NCBI GenBank assembly: GCA_964650405.1
Contig: CAZYTO010000062.1
Location: 1 to 21,872 of the forward strand
Source: CAZYTO01 sp964650405
Lineage (GTDB): Bacteria > Acidobacteriota > Thermoanaerobaculia > Gp7-AA8
Direction of reading: 5' to 3'
DNA: 21,872 nt
Shown: in pieces, positions 9,209 to 16,210 of the stretch
Numbering within the stretch: the first letter of the stretch is position 1
Layout of the letters: every line of letters starts with the position of its first letter
Notes under the pieces: generated by a model
What the model saw: only the letters and a program-made list of their open reading frames with translations
Databases searched by the model: none
What the model was told of the DNA's origin: nothing
Position numbers and translations under genes: made by a program

Positions 9209-10771
9209 ATGCAAATCGGTGATTTGTTTCGCACGAAGGGCCTCGACGAGCTCGTGGCCGAGACGCAGGAAGAGGGACACCAGCTCAAGAAGGCGCTCGG
9301 TCCCTGGAATCTGATCGCCCTCGGCATCGGCGCGGTCATCGGCGCAGGCATCTTCGCCACGATCGGGACGGCCGCGGCCGGAGATGCCCAGCGCCCCGGC
9401 GCCGGACCGGCGCTCATGCTCTCGTTCGTCCTCACGGCCCTGGTCTGCGCGTTCTCGGCGCTCTGCTATGCCGAGTTCGCGGCCATGGTGCCGGTGGCCG
9501 GCTCAGCGTACACGTATTCGTACGCCACGCTGGGCGAGCTGGTGGCCTGGATCATCGGCTGGGACCTCATCATCGAATATGCCATCGGGAACGTGGCCGT
9601 GGCCATCTCCTGGGCCAACTACATGAACACGTTCCTGGAGGGCTTCGGCATCAAGCTGCCCCCGTGGCTGGTCATCGACTACAACACGGCCGTGACGAAG
9701 ATGCCGCAACTGGTGGCGAAGGCGCCGCACTTCCTCGGCATCCCCATCGTCTTCAACATCCTGGCCGTGGCCATCGTGGCCCTGATCACCATCGTCCTGG
9801 TGTGGGGCATCCGCGAGTCGGCCAGCTTCAACTTCTGGATGGTGGCCATCAAGCTGGTCATCCTCGGCTTCTTCGTGCTGGTCAGCCTGAAGTTCGTGAA
9901 GCCGGCCAACTGGCACCCCTTCGCCCCGAACGGCTTCCACGGCATCGCCACGGGAGCGGCCATCGTCTTCTTCGCGTACATCGGCTTCGACGCCGTCTCG
10001 ACGACGGCCGAGGAGGCGCGCAACCCGAAGCGGGACATGCCCATCGGCATCATCGGCTCGCTGGTCATCTGCACGCTCATCTACGCCGTCACCGCGGCCG
10101 TGTTCACGGGGATGATTCCGTTTCCCGTGCTGACGAAGACGGTGGCCAGCGAACAGGCCGAACCGCTCACCCTGGCCATGAAGTACGTCTCCATGCCGAA
10201 CTGGATGGTGAGCGTGGTGGCCCTGGGATCGGTCATCGCCCATACGGCGGTGCTCCTGGTCTTCCAGCTCGGGCAGCCACGCATCTTCTTCGCCATGTCC
10301 CGCGACGGCCTGCTGCCGAAGTTCTTCTCCTCGGTGCACCCGCGCTTCAAGACGCCCCACATCGGCACGATCATCACCGGCGTGCTGGTCGGGGTGACGG
10401 CGATGTTCACGTCTCTCGACGAGATGGTCGACCTGACCAACATCGGGACGCTCTTCGCCTTCATCCTGGTGTGCATCGGCATCATGATCCTGCGGGTGCG
10501 GGAACCGAATCGCGAACGGCCGTTCACCGTGCCGGGCGGGAAGATCATCGGCGGCTTCGTCATCCCGACGCTCGGCGTTATCTCGTGCCTCGGGCTGGCC
10601 TACTACCTGCCGCCGAAGTCCTGGATGCGCTTCATCGTCTGGCTGGTGATCGGTATGGCTTTCTACGTCGTGTACGGCTACCGCAACAGCCGTCTGCGAT
10701 CGGGAGGAGGCGGCGGCCCGGTGCCTCCGGGCTTCAATCCGGAGTCGCAGTTGCCGGAGTCGGATGTGTAG
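9209..10771 (+). CDS. APC-family amino acid permease (cationic amino acid transporter type)
   Basis: A 520-residue secondary transporter in the inner membrane, importing an amino acid probably with a proton. The N-terminal cytoplasmic helix LFRTKGLDELVAETQEEG and the first membrane segment LIALGIGAVIGAGIFATIG (about 35-53) are diagnostic of the CAT/YfnA branch of the APC superfamily. About 12 membrane segments follow, with YAEFAAMVPVAGSAYTY in segment 3, IGFDAVSTTAEEARNP in the segment 6-7 region, and FAMSRDGLLPKFFSSVHPRF. The ATG at 9209 gives the usual N-terminus for the family. It is divergent from mmsA, so a role in supplying a branched or beta amino acid for that pathway is reasonable but inferred. 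The C-terminus is Gly/Pro-rich. Substrate cannot be read from sequence. Confidence 0.92.
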   Translation: MQIGDLFRTKGLDELVAETQEEGHQLKKALGPWNLIALGIGAVIGAGIFATIGTAAAGDAQRPGAGPALMLSFVLTALVCAFSALCYAEFAAMVPVAGSAYTYSYATLGELVAWIIGWDLIIEYAIGNVAVAISWANYMNTFLEGFGIKLPPWLVIDYNTAVTKMPQLVAKAPHFLGIPIVFNILAVAIVALITIVLVWGIRESASFNFWMVAIKLVILGFFVLVSLKFVKPANWHPFAPNGFHGIATGAAIVFFAYIGFDAVSTTAEEARNPKRDMPIGIIGSLVICTLIYAVTAAVFTGMIPFPVLTKTVASEQAEPLTLAMKYVSMPNWMVSVVALGSVIAHTAVLLVFQLGQPRIFFAMSRDGLLPKFFSSVHPRFKTPHIGTIITGVLVGVTAMFTSLDEMVDLTNIGTLFAFILVCIGIMILRVREPNRERPFTVPGGKIIGGFVIPTLGVISCLGLAYYLPPKSWMRFIVWLVIGMAFYVVYGYRNSRLRSGGGGGPVPPGFNPESQLPESDV

Positions 10772-10785
10772 GCGACAGGCATCGT

Positions 10786-10812
10786 GGGTTCCGGCAGCCT
10801 GACCGGAAGCCC
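10786..10812 (+). other. Hairpin between permease and nucleotidyltransferase module
   Basis: TTCCGG (10789-10794) pairs with CCGGAA (10803-10808) around an 8-base loop, extendable by three G-C pairs past a bulge. It lies 15 bases after the permease stop. There is no T-tract, so it is only a weak terminator candidate. Confidence 0.35.
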
Positions 10813-10831
10813 CGGTGGTATCTTCAGACCG

Positions 10832-11050
10832 ATGCGCGCACGGGACACGACGCCTGCGGCGGCCGCGATTCAAGAGGAGATTTATCGCCGCATCGGTCCT
10901 GCGGGCCGCTTCAAGATCGCGATGGAGTTGAGCGATTTCACGCGCTCGCTTACGGAAGCCGGAATACAGCGCAGGCACCCGGAGATGACCCCGGAGGAGA
11001 TCAAACGCATGCTGGTGCGGGTCCTGTATGGTGTCAGCGAGCCGCGGTGA
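10832..11050 (+). CDS. Small helical protein paired with a nucleotidyltransferase
   Basis: A 72-residue, predicted all-helical, charged protein of unknown function. Its motifs include AIQEEIYRRIGPAGRFKIA, MELSDFTRSLTEAGIQRRHP and TPEEIKRMLVRVLYG. Similar short proteins are, from memory, often encoded directly upstream of DUF6036-like nucleotidyltransferases in Acidobacteria and relatives, and may be the partner or antidote in a two-gene module. I chose the ATG at 10832 because upstream codons in the same frame run through the hairpin and look non-coding. The stop codon overlaps the GTG start of the next gene (GTGA), so the pair is translationally coupled. There is no Cys and no membrane segment. 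DNA binding or toxin neutralisation is not shown. Confidence 0.75.
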   Translation: MRARDTTPAAAAIQEEIYRRIGPAGRFKIAMELSDFTRSLTEAGIQRRHPEMTPEEIKRMLVRVLYGVSEPR

Positions 11051-11604
11051 AGATCGAAGATTTCGTTCGCAGGATTCGCGCACTACTGGACAGTGCAGGG
11101 ATTCCTTACATGCTGACGGGATCGGTCGCAAGCTCCTTTTATGGCGTGCCACGATCCACGCACGATGTCGACTTCGTGATTGCGCCGACGAGGGATCAAC
11201 TTCTCGCATTCGTGGTGTTGTGCAAGCGTCACGGGGTGTACGCGACCAATGAAGAGGCCACTGCGGCCCTCGAGGCCCGGACGCAATTCAACATCATTGA
11301 TTTCGCGAACGGGCTGAAGGCAGATCTGATCATCCGTAAGACACGTGACTTCAGTGTCGTCGAGTTCGAGCGGCGCAGCGAAGTCGACCTTCCGGAGCTG
11401 AGCCTCATCATGGCAACCGCCGAAGATGTTCTGATTGCGAAGCTCGAATGGGCGAAGATCGGCGAATCGGGGCTCCAACTCGACGATGCAGCCGGAATGA
11501 TCAAAATGCAGGGCGATGCACTCGATCTTCCGTATGTAGAGCACTGGGTCGACTCGCTGGGACTTCAAGAGCAGTGGCAATTGGCGCGGGAGCGTGCGCA
11601 ATAG
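11047..11604 (+). CDS. Nucleotidyltransferase-fold protein (DUF6036/AbiEii-like)
   Basis: A 185-residue protein with the minimal nucleotidyltransferase signature. TGSVASSFYGVPRSTHDVDF supplies the Gly25-Ser26 loop and the metal-binding Asp40 and Asp42, and Asp93 in LKADLII is the likely third carboxylate. The later block TAEDVLIAKLEWAKIG is typical of the DUF6036 and AbiEii-like branch, some of which are toxins that modify tRNA or proteins. It starts at a GTG overlapping the preceding stop by GTGA, so the pair forms a coupled two-gene unit with the small protein first, as in toxin-antitoxin operons. A toxin function is inferred from layout only; a housekeeping nucleotidyltransferase is equally possible. 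The frame is open far upstream, but that part is a shadow of the permease gene. Confidence 0.85.
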   Translation: MKIEDFVRRIRALLDSAGIPYMLTGSVASSFYGVPRSTHDVDFVIAPTRDQLLAFVVLCKRHGVYATNEEATAALEARTQFNIIDFANGLKADLIIRKTRDFSVVEFERRSEVDLPELSLIMATAEDVLIAKLEWAKIGESGLQLDDAAGMIKMQGDALDLPYVEHWVDSLGLQEQWQLARERAQ

Positions 11605-11695
11605 CCGTTCTGCCCCACTGTCCGATTCCGAACACCACCGTCCGCGCGCGAACAGTGAGTGCGCGCTAACCTGCTGAAAACACGTCGCAAAGTGG

Positions 11696-11710
11696 TGGCA
11701 CAGCGTTCGC
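11696..11710 (+). promoter_or_regulatory. Candidate sigma-54 (-24/-12) promoter of the efflux operon
   Basis: TGGCACAGCGTTCGC matches the TGGCAC-N5-TTGC consensus except one base (TCGC for TTGC), with the invariant GG and GC at the correct spacing. It lies in the short gap before a six-gene set that ends in a sigma-54 activator. Predicted transcription would start near 11722, only about 3 bases before the adaptor ATG, which is unusually short. A GCGCGC...GCGCGC dyad at 11644-11666 is a possible upstream activator site but is low-complexity. Confidence 0.55.
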
Positions 11711-11724
11711 CTTAGCAGGCGGAC

Positions 11725-12975
11725 ATGGATCGTCCCATTGAACCTGAAGTGCAGCGCCGGCGGGTCGTGCGGCGTTATGCCGTCGCGGCGCTGGCGGTGG
11801 CCGCCGTTCTTCTCCTTGGCGCGGCGACGGTGAACTGGCTCCGGCCGTCGGTGAAGCGGCGCAACATTCAAACGGCCCGCGTGGAAACTGGCCGGATCGA
11901 CACGACCCTGCAGGCGAACGGCACGGTCGTGCCGGCGTACGAGCAGGCCATCTCCTCCCCCGTCGAAGCGCGGGTCATGCGCATCGACCACCGCGCCGGC
12001 GACCGGCTCTCGCGCGGCGACGAGATCCTGACGCTCGATACGGCCGGCTCGCGCCTCGACGTGGAGCGCCTCGGCGACCAGGTGCGCCAGAAGGAGAGCG
12101 AGCTGGCCGAGCTGCGCCTGAAGCTCGAGGACGCCGCGGCTTCCGCCGCCGCGCAGATCGAACAGAAGAAGCTCGACCGCGACATCCTCCGCTTCAAGGC
12201 CGAGCAGAACGACCGGATGTACGCCGGCGGCATCGTGGCCGAGCAGGACAAGCTGAGCGCGCGAACGGCGGCCAGGAAGGCCGACATCGAGATCGCGCAG
12301 CTCGAGACGGGAGCGGAGCGGGCCAGGCGGAGCGCGGAGGCGCAACTGGCGGCGGAAGAGTCGCAGGTGGCCACGGCCCGGCGCGAGCTGGCCGATGCCC
12401 GCCATCAGCTCGACCTGGCCATGACCCGGGCCGACCGCGACGGCGTGCTGACCTGGGTCGTTCCCGACGTCGGCTCGACCATCCGCAAGGGCGACATCGT
12501 GGCCCGGGTCGCCGACCTCTCCGCCTACCGCGTGCTGGCCACCATCTCCGACGTCCACGCCTCGAAAATCGCCGCCGGAATGCACACCCGGGTGAGCGTC
12601 GACGAGACGACGGCACTGGAGGGAACGATCAGCAGCGTCGACCCGCGCATCGACAACGGCGTGGTGAAGTTCTACGTCGAGCTCGACGGGCGCTCCAACC
12701 CGAAACTGCGGAACAACCTGCGGGTGGACGTTTTCGTCGTCAATGGCCGCCGCGATCACACGCTGTGCGTACAGCGCGGGTCGCTCGGGCAGAGCGACCG
12801 CGAGGACGTCTTCGTCGTTCGCGGAGACCGCCTGGTGGCCGTGCCGGTCCGGTGGGGACTGGCGGCCCAAAACGAGCTGGAAGTTGGCTCCGGCCTGAAG
12901 GCAGGCGACGAAGTGGTGATCTCGGACATGAGTGATTACGCCGGCGTGAAGACGATCCGGCTGGAGGAACAATGA
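11725..12975 (+). CDS. Efflux periplasmic adaptor (HlyD/MacA family)
   Basis: A 416-residue membrane-fusion protein linking an inner-membrane ABC pump to an outer-membrane channel. One N-terminal membrane anchor lies at about residues 17-37. A lipoyl-type half-domain follows (ANGTVVPAYEQAISSPVEAR to RAGDRLSRGDEIL), then a long alpha-helical coiled coil (about 110-235, rich in E/K/R/A/Q). The second lipoyl half (DRDGVLTWVVPDVGSTIRKG) and a beta-barrel/membrane-proximal region (VRWGLAAQNELEVGSGLKAGDEVVIS) complete the fold. The ATG at 11725 gives an N-terminus of short basic tail then anchor, as expected. The stop overlaps the ATPase start (ATGA). No TolC-like channel gene is in the window. Export substrate is unknown. 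Confidence 0.92.
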   Translation: MDRPIEPEVQRRRVVRRYAVAALAVAAVLLLGAATVNWLRPSVKRRNIQTARVETGRIDTTLQANGTVVPAYEQAISSPVEARVMRIDHRAGDRLSRGDEILTLDTAGSRLDVERLGDQVRQKESELAELRLKLEDAAASAAAQIEQKKLDRDILRFKAEQNDRMYAGGIVAEQDKLSARTAARKADIEIAQLETGAERARRSAEAQLAAEESQVATARRELADARHQLDLAMTRADRDGVLTWVVPDVGSTIRKGDIVARVADLSAYRVLATISDVHASKIAAGMHTRVSVDETTALEGTISSVDPRIDNGVVKFYVELDGRSNPKLRNNLRVDVFVVNGRRDHTLCVQRGSLGQSDREDVFVVRGDRLVAVPVRWGLAAQNELEVGSGLKAGDEVVISDMSDYAGVKTIRLEEQ

Positions 12976-13637
12976 TTCGACTGGAGAACGTGGACAAGGT
13001 CTACCGCACAGAGCGCATCGAGACGGTGGCGCTTCACAACATCAACCTGGACGTGGCTCAGGGCGATTTCGTCTCGATCATGGGGCCGAGCGGATGCGGG
13101 AAGTGCACGCTGCTCAACCTGGTCGGGCTGCTGGACCGACCGACCTCGGGCAAGCTGACGCTGGACGGCAGAGCCATCAACGGCGGCGGCGACGAGGTCC
13201 TGGCCCGCATGCGCAACGAGAAGCTGGGCTTCGTCTTCCAGAGCTTCCACCTCGTACCCGACCTCACCGTCGTGGACAACGTCGAGATTCCGCTGCTTTA
13301 CCGCAACCTCGCGGCGAAGGAGCGGCGCCGCCTGGCCCTCAATGCGCTGGACCGGGTCGGGCTCGCCTCGCGCGTGCACCACCTGCCCACCCAGCTCTCC
13401 GGCGGGCAGCAGCAGCGCGTGGCCATCGCCCGCTCCATCGTCGGCAAGCCGCGCATCCTGCTGGCCGATGAGCCCACCGGCAACCTCGACTCGCAGATGG
13501 GGGAGGAGATCATGGAGATCCTGCACGGCCTCAACCGCGACGAGAAGACGACCGTGGTGATGGTCACGCACGACGAGCGCTTCGCCAAGCGCACGGATCG
13601 CATAGTCCGGCTCTTCGACGGAAGGCAGGTGGCGTGA
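12972..13637 (+). CDS. ABC transporter ATPase (MacB/LolD type)
   Basis: A 221-residue ATP-binding subunit energising the two FtsX-type permeases encoded next. Features in order: a Walker A loop at 38-46 (GPSGCGKCT), Q-loop Gln90 in FVFQSFHLVPDLT, signature LSGGQQQRVAIAR at 142-154, Walker B ILLADEP with Asp166-Glu167, D-loop NLDS, and switch His200 in MVTHDERFA. The residue after the Walker A Lys44 is Cys45 (codon TGC at 13104), where Ser or Thr normally coordinates magnesium. A single base change would restore Ser (AGC), so this may be a real variant or a base-call error. All other motifs are intact, so the protein is otherwise predicted active. It overlaps both neighbours (ATGA upstream, TGATG downstream), indicating tight translational coupling. 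Confidence 0.95.
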   Translation: MIRLENVDKVYRTERIETVALHNINLDVAQGDFVSIMGPSGCGKCTLLNLVGLLDRPTSGKLTLDGRAINGGGDEVLARMRNEKLGFVFQSFHLVPDLTVVDNVEIPLLYRNLAAKERRRLALNALDRVGLASRVHHLPTQLSGGQQQRVAIARSIVGKPRILLADEPTGNLDSQMGEEIMEILHGLNRDEKTTVVMVTHDERFAKRTDRIVRLFDGRQVA

Positions 13638-14872
13638 TGCGAAGCTACTTCAAGCTCGCCCTGAAGGTGCTGGCCCGGCGCAAGTTCTTCACCTTCATCT
13701 CGCTGTTCGGCATCTCCATGACGCTGGTCGTGCTGATGATCGCCACGGCCGTGCTCGACAACTTCTACGCCCCCCGCACGCCGGAGTCGCGGTTCGGCCG
13801 CGTGCTGATGATCACTCGCGTCACCGAGCATGGGCCGCACGACACGGAATCGACGGAGCCCGGCTACGCCATGCTCGATCAGTTCATGCGTCCCCTTCCC
13901 GGCGTGGAGCGGACGGCCGTCTATTCCAACCCTCAGTCGACGGCCATCTACCGTGGCGATACCCGCATCGATACCGACGTGAAGCGGACCGACGGAAACT
14001 ACTGGAAGATCCTCGACTTCCGCTTCCTGGAGGGGCGTCCCATCACAGCCGAGGAGGATGCGAACGGCACGCACGTGGTGGTCATTTCGGACGGCATCCG
14101 ACAGAAGCTGTTCGACGGCGCACCCGCCAGCGGCAAGACGCTGACGCTCGACGGCGAGACCTACCGCATCATCGGCGTCGTCCCGCGCGTGTCCATCACC
14201 CGGCAGGCCGCTTACGCCGACATGTGGGCGCCGATCGGCAGTTTGAAGTCGTCGGGATACCGCCACGAGATGATGGGAGGCTTCAACGGAATCGTGCTGG
14301 CGCACGGCTCCGGCGATTTTCCCCGTCTCAAGAAGGCCTTTGCGGGGAACCTGAGCGCCTTTCCGCTCGACCGGAAGGTGTACAAGGAAGTGATCGCCGG
14401 TCTGGACACGCCCTTCGAGGCGACGGCGCGCGACTTCACGCAGAACAAGCTCGGCGAGCGCGCCGCTCTCGTATTCCTCAGCGTGATGGCCGGGGCGGCG
14501 CTCCTCTTCATGACCCTGCCCGTGCTGAACCTGGTCACCCTGAACCTCAGCCGGATCATGGAGCGCGGTTCGGAGATCGGAGTACGGAAGGCGTTCGGCG
14601 CGTCGCGGCCGGCGCTGGTCTGGCAGTTCGTCGTCGAGAACGTCGTGCTCACGGTCATCGGCGGCCTGGCCGGCTTCGTTCTGGCCGTGATCGTGCTGCG
14701 CGTGGTCAATGAGGCAAGCATCTTTCCGGCGGCCATCCTGGAGATCAATTTCCGCGTGTTCTTCTTCGGCATGCTGATCGCGGTCTTCTTCGGGGTCCTT
14801 TCCGGTGTCTACCCGGCCTGGCGCATGTCGCGCCTCGATCCGGTCCTCGCTCTTCGCGGAGGTGCGGCATGA
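13637..14872 (+). CDS. FtsX-like ABC permease, first of two (MacB periplasmic core)
   Basis: A 411-residue inner-membrane subunit with one N-terminal membrane segment (about 18-42, FFTFISLFGISMTLVVLMIAT). A periplasmic MacB core domain of about 230 residues follows (for example KILDFRFLEGRPITAEE, GKTLTLDGETYRIIGVV). Three C-terminal segments carry the FtsX signature SRIMERGSEIGVRKAFGAS and end with VYPAWRMSRLDPVLALRGG. This is the mechanotransmission type of ABC transporter, which moves substrate in the periplasm through the adaptor and outer-membrane channel rather than across the inner membrane. The start is either ATG 13637, sharing one base with the ATPase stop, or GTG 13634; I prefer the ATG. 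It lacks a fused ATPase domain, unlike MacB proper, and pairs with the next permease. Confidence 0.92.
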   Translation: MRSYFKLALKVLARRKFFTFISLFGISMTLVVLMIATAVLDNFYAPRTPESRFGRVLMITRVTEHGPHDTESTEPGYAMLDQFMRPLPGVERTAVYSNPQSTAIYRGDTRIDTDVKRTDGNYWKILDFRFLEGRPITAEEDANGTHVVVISDGIRQKLFDGAPASGKTLTLDGETYRIIGVVPRVSITRQAAYADMWAPIGSLKSSGYRHEMMGGFNGIVLAHGSGDFPRLKKAFAGNLSAFPLDRKVYKEVIAGLDTPFEATARDFTQNKLGERAALVFLSVMAGAALLFMTLPVLNLVTLNLSRIMERGSEIGVRKAFGASRPALVWQFVVENVVLTVIGGLAGFVLAVIVLRVVNEASIFPAAILEINFRVFFFGMLIAVFFGVLSGVYPAWRMSRLDPVLALRGGAA

Positions 14873-16125
14873 TCCGGCATCTGCTCAAGCTCGTCTGGCA
14901 TCGCAAACGCGCCAATGCCCTGGTCATGACGGAGATCTTCTTCTCCTTTCTGATCGTCTTCGCGGTGGTGACCATGGCCGTCTCGATGATCTCGCGCTGG
15001 CGCGCGCCGCTGGGCTACCAGTGGCAGAACGTCTGGGTGGTGCGGGTGGTCAACGTGGCCAGCGACAACGTGTCCGGCTCGCACACCACGTCGGATGATC
15101 CGTCGAACATCGACCCGATGCTGGTGAAGACGGCGACGGAGATGGATCGGCTCATGCGCGAGCTGCGGACGCTGCCGCAGGTGGAGACGGTTGCGGCCGA
15201 CTCGATGCCGGCGTACTCCACCAGCATGTGGACGTCGACCCTCGGGCCGGAACACCACCAGGCGGACGTGACGGCGGATTACGCCTCGGATGATTTCGCC
15301 CGGGTGATGCACCTGCGCGTGCTGCACGGACGCTGGTTCCAGCGCGACGATGAAGCGGCGAACTACCTACCCATCGTCATCGACAGCGACGCGGCCAGGG
15401 CGATGTTCGGCAGCGCCGAGGCCCTCGGGCAGAAGCTTCCTGCGCAGGGTTTCCGCGCCGACAGCACGAGCCCCAAAGAGATGCGCGTCATCGGCATCAT
15501 CGCTCCCTACCGCAAGTCGGGAGAGCCGAGCGGTCCGGAGACGCGCATGGTCTTCTTCCGCAACTCGTTCCTGAAGCCGCAGACGCCGGAGACGAAGTCG
15601 ATCGTCCTGGCCATGCGTCCGGGGACGTCGCCGGCGTTCGAGCCGCAGTTGAGCAATTACCTCCACTCCGTCGCGCCCGAGGTGACCTTCCGCCTTCAGC
15701 GCATGGAGCAGATGCGGCACTTCAATCTGCGCGTCCGCGTGGCGCCGCTGGTCGTGCTGGCCGTGCTGGCCTTCTTCCTGATCGGCATGGTCGGTCTCGG
15801 CCTGACCGGTGTGCTATGGCAGACGGTGACGCGCCGCATGCGGGAGATCGGCCTTCGCCGTGCGCTCGGCGCGACAGGACACGGAGTGCGCGGCCAGGTT
15901 CTCGCCGAGGTGGCGCTCCTGGCCACCCTGGCAGTCATCCTCGGCGTGGTGATCGTGCTGCAACTCCCCCTCCTCGGCATCATGCGCATCGTCACGGCGG
16001 CGGAATTCACCACCGGCTTCTCGGGCGCGCTTGCGGTGATCTACGCCATCACGCTACTTTGCGGCGCATACCCGAGCTGGCTGGCCTCGCGGATCGAGCC
16101 GGCGGAAGCGCTGCGATACGAATGA
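14869..16125 (+). CDS. FtsX-like ABC permease, second of two
   Basis: A 418-residue partner of the preceding permease, with the same layout: N-terminal membrane segment (EIFFSFLIVFAVVTMAVSM), periplasmic domain, then three C-terminal segments. The FtsX motif is RRMREIGLRRALGATGHGVR, and the end PSWLASRIEPAEALRYE is typical. The periplasmic part shares the MacB-core phrases LRVLHGRWFQRDDEA and MRVIGIIAPYRKSG. The two permeases are diverged, implying a heterodimeric pump. It starts at an ATGA overlap with the first permease. It is followed by a large perfect hairpin and then the activator gene. Confidence 0.92.
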   Translation: MIRHLLKLVWHRKRANALVMTEIFFSFLIVFAVVTMAVSMISRWRAPLGYQWQNVWVVRVVNVASDNVSGSHTTSDDPSNIDPMLVKTATEMDRLMRELRTLPQVETVAADSMPAYSTSMWTSTLGPEHHQADVTADYASDDFARVMHLRVLHGRWFQRDDEAANYLPIVIDSDAARAMFGSAEALGQKLPAQGFRADSTSPKEMRVIGIIAPYRKSGEPSGPETRMVFFRNSFLKPQTPETKSIVLAMRPGTSPAFEPQLSNYLHSVAPEVTFRLQRMEQMRHFNLRVRVAPLVVLAVLAFFLIGMVGLGLTGVLWQTVTRRMREIGLRRALGATGHGVRGQVLAEVALLATLAVILGVVIVLQLPLLGIMRIVTAAEFTTGFSGALAVIYAITLLCGAYPSWLASRIEPAEALRYE

Positions 16126-16130
16126 GTGGA

Positions 16131-16200
16131 GCGAGCGGGTGACGGCGAGCGGCGAGCGGGATGATGACGTTCCGCTCGCCGCTCGCCCCAACCCGCTCGC
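16131..16200 (+). repeat. Large two-tier heptamer hairpin between permease and activator genes
   Basis: The outer stem is a perfect 10 bp (16131-16140 with 16191-16200). The inner stem is a perfect 16 bp (16144-16159 with 16172-16187). A 3-by-3 internal loop separates them, and the tip loop is 12 bases. The inner arms are tandem GGCGAGC heptamers and their complements. It starts 5 bases after the permease stop. With no T-tract it may attenuate, rather than fully stop, transcription into the activator gene, or protect the upstream mRNA from 3' decay. Confidence 0.88.
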
Positions 16201-16210
16201 CGGTACACCC

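Noticed and set aside
7542..9314. 590-residue plus-strand frame opposite mmsA
   Set aside because: Antisense shadow of a clearly identified dehydrogenase; starts inside the heptamer repeat.
10786..10812. Intrinsic terminator of the permease gene
   Set aside because: A hairpin is present but no T-tract follows, so it is kept only as a hairpin.
9503..11209. 568-residue minus-strand frame opposite the permease and following genes
   Set aside because: Spans several real plus-strand genes and reads as His/Asp/Arg-rich nonsense.
11083..12972. 629-residue minus-strand frame opposite the nucleotidyltransferase and adaptor genes
   Set aside because: Crosses a promoter region and two genes; composition of an antisense shadow.
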